DNA of 64,000 nt from Nissolia schottii. Taxonomy: Eukaryota; Streptophyta; Magnoliopsida; Fabales; Fabaceae. The notes below the pieces were generated by a model, which ran no database searches, was not told the origin of the DNA, and saw only the letters and a list, made by a program, of their open reading frames with translations. Where the stretch lies: positions 1,015,257 to 1,079,256 of the forward strand of contig QANU01095819.1 in the NCBI GenBank assembly GCA_003254905.1, given 5' to 3'. Both the position numbers and the translations under genes were made by a program. Positions 58,101 through 64,000 of this stretch are shown here, one piece after another (positions within the stretch are counted from its first letter, which is position 1; each line of letters begins with the position of its first letter).

Positions 58101-58580
58101 TGCTTTTTTATATGTTATGAGGAATATATGAACTTGCGTGTGCTGTATTATTGATTCGTGGATTGGTTGTGTGAACTTTTCTCTTCTTTTCATTATTATT
58201 ATCCTTTCCTATTTTTTTTCTGAAAATGATTTGAAGTCAAAGAATGAATGAAAGAAAAAATACAACATAACAGGTGGAAGTTTCAGTGAGGGAAGTGTTT
58301 TTGTTTTCTTTCAATCCCACTTTTTTTTTTGTTGAGCTTAGATTAAATATAAAAATAAAATATAAAAAATGAAGAGTTTCTAGAAATTTTGTGGTTCATT
58401 CATATTGGTTCGTAGTTAGGATTAAAAATAAGTGTCTCTTTGTCGATGTGATCAGTGAGTGATTAGTTAGGGTATATAGTGCCTATTTAAATTTGAGCTA
58501 ACATGGGGTTACTTTCTTTTTTTTTGCTTGCCTTACTGATTGTTTAAATCTTTATTTTAATTACTATATATTTTAATACT
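55185..58580. repeat. Foldback repeat D: about 3.4-kb near-continuous palindrome
   Basis: Arms of about 1.7 kb are reverse complements around a centre near 56900. Paired landmarks, from outside in, are AACACCATGTTAGCTCAAAT with its inverse near 58500; ACATTACAATT..A with its inverse near 58045; GCAGATCATTGAAGATCTTC with its inverse near 57790; CTCAAGTACTTCTCCACCTG at 57602 with its inverse near 56150; the TATGGAGAGAAGTGTGAAAC block at 56570 with its inverse near 57230; and the dispersed CAGCAGCAAG.AATGCAGAT core in both arms. Even the innermost 150 bases remain partly complementary. No protein-coding content. Confidence 0.82.
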
Positions 58581-59478
58581 TAGTTATAACTAATATCAGT
58601 TGATTAAATTTAAGAATAATATTTGATTAATTTTATAATTAATGTTATCATTGTCTTATTAAATGTTCTTTTCATATTTTTTTTATCATTTCAGTGACTT
58701 GTATGCAGCATAACCTCATTATCGCATGCAAGTCGAAGATAAACATAAAACAATTAATATAGGGATATGATCCTTAACACGATATGATTTCCCCGTTGAT
58801 GGTCTAATATTCAAAAACTCAAAGGATTTTGGCAAAGTTTGCCATGGATCCGATTAGGGGTTTAGACATGCCAATTTCCAAATATTAGACTATCAACGGG
58901 AAAATCATATAGTGTTAAAGATCTATCTCATAATTGTTCTATGTTTATCTTCGACTTGCATGCCGCAATGAAGTCATGTTACATACAAGTCACTAAAAAG
59001 ATAAAAAATGAGAATATTTAATAAGACAATGATAGCATTAACTATAAAATTAATCAAATATTATTAAATTTAATCAACTCATATTAGTTATGACTAAGTA
59101 TTAAAATATGTAATAATTAAAATAAAGATTTAAACAATCAGTGAGGCAAGCAAAAAAAAAAAAGAGAACACTATGTTAACTCAAACTTAAATAGGCACTA
59201 TAGTCCCTAGCTAATCACTCGCTGATCACATCAACAAAGAGACATTGATTTCTAATCCTAACAACGAATCAACATGAATGAAACACAACACTTCTAAAAA
59301 TTCTTCATTTTTTATATTTTATTTTTATATTTAATCTAAGCTCGACAAAAAAGGAGAGGGATTAAAAGAAAATAAAAAAACTTTCCTCACTAAAACTCTC
59401 AACTGCTATGTTATATTTTTTCTTTCATTCATTCTTTGACTTCAAATCATTTTCAAATAAAAAAAAAAGAAGGGATAA
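58581..59478. repeat. Foldback repeat E: half element joined head-on to D
   Basis: 58581-58868 is the outer, unpaired part of D's right arm, ending CATGGATCCGATTAGGGGTTTAG. Immediately after it a new left arm starts in mid-sequence (CCAATTTCCAAATATTAGAC) and runs to about 59478. These two form a second inverted pair centred at about 58869. The new arm stops where the region upstream of the gene-family copy begins. Confidence 0.65.
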
Positions 59479-59547
59479 GCGCAGGTAGTGCTTGCTTCCA
59501 TATTTTGGTTTTCCTTCTCTGAAGACAACAGCATAAGTATTTATTTA

Positions 59548-59580
<33 letters not shown>

Positions 59581-60160
59581 TCCTTACTGGTACACGTTAC
59601 CAAATGCTGCCGCCTGACGCAGTGTTCCATTTCAAAGTTATTACCCTTTTTTTGCTGCCTCCTGAACTACTGCTACTCGTTTGCTTGTCCTTTCTTTATT
59701 TTTGAAAATTTCCCTTTGAATTCCTTCTTCTCTCCCTGACGGATTTTAATCTTCCGCTGCAACACGTTTCTCTTTCTGCTGATGCCTCTCCTTATATAGT
59801 ATTTTTCTTTTCCATTTTTACTTCCTGTGTAAGGACTTCCGATTTGACTTATTGTGCTTCTGATCACTATTTTCTGCTTTAATTACGCTTCCAAATCTGA
59901 TTCCTTTTGCTTTCTGCTAAGAGTTTCCCGCTTTGTGATTTCATAAGGCTGTGATTTTCTTCATCATGTTTCCATCTTAATAGCATATATTTATTTCTTT
60001 TATTTGATTTCTCAAATCTGGTTTGAGAGTGCATGGAAAATATGCATTTTTATGTTACTTTTTCTATGTTTCCTTCGGTGAATTTTTCTAATGTTACTTT
60101 TTTTATTCTTGCTCTATGACATTGTTTTTCCAACCACAAATTATCAAAGTCACTAAGCAT
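59479..60160 (+). repeat. Upstream region of the gene-family copy, repeated at 22.5-23.5 kb
   Basis: Pyrimidine-rich, with (TA)n at about 59557-59580. On the opposite strand 22480-23520 carries a diverged version: CTGCTGCCTCCTG, then TTTGCTTGTCCTTTCTTTAT, GCTGCAACACGTTT and GAAAATTTCC. It precedes the gene-family copy, so it may be its former promoter and leader. Confidence 0.4.
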
Positions 60161-60164
60161 TTTA

Positions 60165-61235
60165 GAATTGTCTTAGTGTAGGTACTTCTAATATTGAATT
60201 CGCCACTATCGTTCGTTGTGAGATTTGTGGTCTTAATGATCGTGGTTCGTTCAATGCAGAATCAAAGAAATTAAGGTTTCATATTACTATCTCTTTAATG
60301 ATTTTAACTTCCTTTCTCTCTATATATAATTTATTACGTATGCCAATGAGTGCCTATGGGTGCTGTGGCACTTATGACTTATAAGGATGGCCTTTTTTTT
60401 TTTTTTATATTAAAGACAGGAAGCTTAAGCTCAGGCTTTAGCAGAGGGTGAACCAATGACATTTCCTATTGTCAAAAGGTGAGAAATAATTTTGGCTTTT
60501 GATTTTGGACTTAGCTATATTTTATTCTGGCCTCTTCCATTGCCTAATTCTTATACTTGTAACTGAAACCCTTTATACCAACCATGCAATTGTCGAGAAA
60601 GTGGAGGAACTGTTGGGAATAGTTAAAGATCCAGCCCGGAAAGTGGTCAAAAGTACGCAACAATTTTTTTGCTTCATATCTCACTATGTTTTCTTAACCA
60701 CTCTTCTACTTCATGTATTTTCATTCTAAATCTTAGACTATATGTAACAATCATATTGAAATGCACTCATCTAGAATATGACTTTCTTCTTGCCAAATCC
60801 ATAGTTTGAGTAATGTTCTTGCAGTAATGTCATTTCCTGTTTATCGATAGTTGAATTGGTATTTAAGTCTTTTAACAATGATGGCATTATCAAGTAATTG
60901 TTTATCGTATCTTTTCCTTTGTTATAATAATATACACATTTATCTCCTTTTATGTGACAATGTTTAATTTAATTGTTTGGTTTACTTTGTTGCTTTTCTC
61001 GGTTTAATTAAATCAAGTATTAATATTGTTTTCTGGTTTTGTGTTTATATGTGTTCTGTTATAGTATTATTTAGAGAAATTTTTTGGAGAAAGAAAAAGA
61101 GAAAAGGGATGATTTCACGCTGCAACAAGTACAATTCATGTCAGCACAAACCGCACAAGAAAATGACGAAAAGAAAAAAAAAGGACAGCAAGCTAGAAAA
61201 CCCTTTTGAGTTTTTGAAGAACATTGCTTAGTAGC
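60165..61235 (+). pseudogene. Unrecognised gene family copy (plus, right outer arm)
   Basis: Blocks in order: GTSNIEFATIVRCEICGLND then RGSFNAESKKL, ending at AAG|GTTTCA (about 60185-60275); an AQALAEGEPMTFPIVK block with a TAA near its start, ending at GTGAG (about 60420-60480); LYTNHAIVEKVEELLGIVKD with PARKVVKS (about 60570-60655); and a 3' block ILFREIFWRKKKRKGMI-like with a frameshifted lysine-rich tail (about 61060-61210). The tail that reads DDFTLQQVQLMSAQ in the 54-kb copy is out of frame here, and the short exon has a stop. Hence it is a probable pseudogene. Confidence 0.45.
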
Positions 61236-61603
61236 AGCAGTATTTCAGAAACGTTTACAGGGAAATGGGGTTCAAAAGCTTCAAGCATAAATGTTTACTG
61301 GGATATGACAAGTTTCAGGTTTGAAAAGCCCTTGCAGTAGGTTTGAACCCCCACTAAATGTTTCTTAAATTCAACAAGCTCATCTCTTTCAATGCTAAGA
61401 AACTACCCAAACCGACAAAAGCAAACACAAAATTAAGCAAGAAACCCCTTCCAAGTTAACATTTTTAACATACATCCAAAAACAGCAAAGCAGAAACTGG
61501 GGGGAAAAAAAAGGACCAGAACTTGCAAAACATGAAACCAAAAAAAAAATGACATTTTTTTTCTTCCATCATGCAAAGGTATATGAAGAAAAAAGAACCA
61601 AAC
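61236..61603. other. No feature seen
   Basis: Lies where the remaining exons of the PIP2-like gene would be expected on the minus strand. No NPA-motif exon (GGHINPAVT type) could be found. Confidence 0.45.
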
Positions 61604-61919
61604 CTGAGATGCCAGCAGTGCAGTAAACAAGGATGACGATCATGCCACCAAAAGCCCAACCGCCCAAGCAATGCCAAGGATCCCAACACCACCACAGATG
61701 TCACCGTTGGCCTTAACATGACTCTGGCTCTTGTACCCAATCACGGTGAGCACCGTGATGTAGAGTAAGAGCAGCGTTGCAATGAACTCAACAATGAGTG
61801 CCCTATAGAAGGACCACTTGGCGAGCTCCTCCGCGTCGATGAGTGGCGCCGGCAGAGGGTCCTGGTAGTCCTTCCCTGAGAAGGAGCCTCGCTATGCAAC
61901 TTCAACTTATTTAGTCATG
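61604..61919 (-). pseudogene. PIP2-type aquaporin, first exon, broken
   Basis: From ATG 61919-61917 the frame reads [33 protein letters not shown], then [20 protein letters not shown] and [18 protein letters not shown], with [19 protein letters not shown]. This is the N-terminal tail, first membrane helix and loop A/start of helix 2 of plasma-membrane PIP2 aquaporins, which conduct water. Lesions are a TAA at codon 4 (61908-61910), a TAG at codon 9 (61893-61895), and extra bases after GIAWA (GTTGGGCT-like) that shift the frame before the usual FGGMI. The exon ends CATCTCAG|GTTTGG, at the usual PIP intron position. No later exons are seen. It is a truncated pseudogene, possibly including its old promoter. 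Confidence 0.88.
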
Positions 61920-62051
61920 GTTTTTCTTGTGTCACTCTTAAACACAGGGGAGCTGAAAGAGATAAAGTTCTCTTCTTTGGGAGAGAGAGGGGAAAGGAAG
62001 AAGCTTTGTGGGTGAGGGAAGGTGATGGAGGTTGGAGATAACAGGAGGGGG

Positions 62052-62060
62052 GTATATATG
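62052..62060 (-). promoter_or_regulatory. TATA box of the PIP2-like gene
   Basis: CATATATAC on the minus strand lies about 133 bases upstream of the ATG, followed by a CT-rich leader (61925-62030). This is a typical layout for a plant PIP promoter, retained although the gene is broken. Confidence 0.5.
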
Positions 62061-62338
62061 GTGGTGCTGACTCTATTGCTCTGCTATGCATTTTCATTAT
62101 TTCCCATTTTGTTTTTATTCTAAATCCTCTGTATTTACTATTTTTTCTTTCTTTCTCTCTTTAATTTTATTGAAATATAGAAAATATATAAATACCATTC
62201 AATTGCTAAAGTTAATATTCATGCAACAATTTCTTGGGTATCGGCATCACTTAATGTCCAATCATATCACCTATCTAGGAAAATGAGTACCAATACAATA
62301 CATTTATTAAAAGTAGAACTCCAACAATAAAAATGCAC

Positions 62339-63972
62339 CTGTCCCCAAGTGCTTGAAGCCAGTGGATCAGCTTGTGTTATGCTCTTATCTTTAGCACTGC
62401 TTGATGAATCCATTAATGCAACTGCTACAATTCTATTGATGTTATCAGCAACATCATCATCATCCAAACGAATTACAGACATAACAGATAGCAACTTCAA
62501 GGACTGCAAAATTTAAATTTGGTTTTAAAGGCATGTCACCATACAAACTCAAGTATTAAATATAATTCTTAATCGTGTCATATTTCAGAGCAGGCAGTCT
62601 TGGTGATGGCTCGAATATCTTCTTTTCCCGTCCAAATACGTGGCATTGAATCAGAATCGTGACTAAACAATGTCGTAAACCCGCTTTCAAATTTAAGGTA
62701 AGTGCCTTTAAATTAAAACTAACAAGTCAACTTACATGTTGCATAAGGTTCATACTTGTCTTTCATACGGATTAGAACTCTGCCAGCTTCTTCTCTAGCC
62801 TTTGTCTCTATCATACTCCTTGCGTAATTCTCTAAACTCAGAAACATGTTCTTTTGTGTTTGTTCATCCAAATCAAATATGGTAAGAGCAGCAGAAAACC
62901 CAGAAACAGCTGATTCAGTCTCACGCCTAAGAAGGTTCCTTATTGATGACGAAGTATCACTGTTAGCTCCATCCAGAAGTGCTTCAACAGTTCCAGACAA
63001 GGCTTCCTTCAGTTTTTCCTGCAATGGTACTATTTTCAGCAAACTTAACATGAAGTTAGCCCGTTAACTATAGAAACATAGCAACTGGCACAACTAATGC
63101 AAAATCTCATATAACTAATCACCTTAAAAAGTTGCAGCCACTAACCAAGAGAAGTTTCATACAAATTTTGAATTTCCATTACAATAGGAAAAAGGACAAG
63201 TTGACAACAGTACATTGTATTGATCTACCCACTTATACCCCTGGATGACTCTGTTGTTACTGCAAGTGTTGCTTCTCTAATTTCATATAACCATCCGTAA
63301 AAGTTTCAACATTGAAACAAACAAACATATGCAATCCGAGAATTGTTATTGGGCTGATACACGCATTTATGAACTTGTAAGACATGAATGATCAATGCCA
63401 GACACACCTCAAATGATGAAGTAAGTTCTGACATCTTAGCTTCACGATCAGATGCAACATGTGCATAAATATCACGCCGCAGTTTCTCTCTTACTTTAGA
63501 CGCATCCCAGTCGGCTACTTCAATAACAACATCTGCAAGGATAACAGACCACTGTCACATTGTAATTCATTTGAGCAAGTTAGATGCATGTGTGCAACAA
63601 ATGGCCTCTGACAGTAGATTATTGGAATGAGCCAAAAGCTAGCATTACTGCTCTTAAAACGAAGTTAATGATTGTACACAATCTACTTCATGTATATCCA
63701 TCTTTCCCATGCACTCTTTTCATTTACAAGCAATCAATAAATGTTCTGGCCTTCAAATTTAATTTATTGATGCCTGATGAAATAGGATAGACATATTTTG
63801 GAATACCTGCACATTCTTTATCAAACTGGACCATACAAGACACTATGCAATTATTAGCTGCGGCAGAAAACCCTTCCCCTCTATTCAAAGCCTTGTCAAG
63901 TGCTTCCTTGAACTTATCAAAAGCTTCAGACCTTATGTGTCCCAGGGCAGATTGGAATGCTGGTTGGACAAG
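62339..63972 (-). CDS. RHD3/SEY1-like dynamin-type GTPase, partial (middle exons)
   Basis: Five minus-strand exons are supported: 63972-63807, 63532-63408, 63018-62756, 62693 to about 62591, and 62503-62339. They encode [57 protein letters not shown] with [38 protein letters not shown], and [17 protein letters not shown] with DPLASSTW. This is the helical stalk of ROOT HAIR DEFECTIVE 3, an atlastin-like GTPase that fuses ER tubules. The GTPase domain lies beyond the right edge. Most junctions have GT and AG sites with consistent phase, and no internal stops occur. The fourth exon lacks a canonical GT donor (ACTGCCTGCTCTG|AAATATG). Exons for the C-terminal membrane hairpins are absent before the aquaporin remnant, so the gene is either 3'-truncated or misassembled. 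Confidence 0.85.
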
Positions 63973-64000
63973 CTAACCAATTGAAAAGGCAGTAAGGAAA

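Noticed and set aside
1..64000. CRISPR array, operon or prophage
   Set aside because: Regular repeats found are hairpins or transposon arms, genes have introns, and no bacterial or phage feature was seen.

Overview
The window is plant nuclear DNA: AT-rich, intron-containing plant gene families, TATA-type promoters, and many non-autonomous transposons. The gene families (At1g17630-like PPR protein, NHL/LEA_2 protein, HOTHEAD-like oxidoreductase, PIP2 aquaporin, RHD3/SEY1-like GTPase, BLUS1-like kinase) together with the MITE type at 25.8 kb suggest a eudicot, probably a legume such as soybean. That identification is inference. Nothing here is prokaryotic.

Layout. Positions 1-12.1 kb are a patchwork around three single-N joins (654, 9742, 10935). 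It holds copies of an unrecognised multi-exon gene family, two copies of the 3' end of a broken kinase gene, and one PPR gene whose 3' and 5' parts lie 10 kb apart yet share a 50-bp end. Between them lie a tRNA-headed SINE, an intact non-autonomous hAT element with 8-bp target duplications, and a hairpin array. Positions 12-26 kb contain the only clearly complete gene, an NHL-type membrane protein at 14.8-15.6 kb. Around it are a hairpin-within-hairpin element, a second hAT element, a hAT transposase remnant, a long-TIR element and a Mutator-type MITE. Positions 26-37 kb and 54-61 kb are dominated by very long inverted repeats of one family. Two of these are near-continuous palindromes of about 3.2 and 3.4 kb. 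Their outer edges carry pieces of the unrecognised gene family. Positions 37.7-39.4 kb hold the 3' exons of a HOTHEAD-like GMC oxidoreductase with no visible 5' exons. Positions 40-47 kb are dispersed repeats and short transposon insertions, several dated by empty sites inside the window. Positions 47-54 kb are an uncharacterised repeat block with recurrent ATACGCCC palindromes and a 60-bp tandem array. Positions 61.6-64 kb hold a broken PIP2 first exon and the middle exons of an RHD3-like GTPase that continues past the right edge.

The genes do not form a pathway. The most interesting structure is the cluster of giant palindromes with captured or adjacent gene pieces, which could form long hairpin RNA if transcribed. 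No alignment or database search was run. Inverted-repeat and duplication boundaries were read by eye and may be off by tens of bases.
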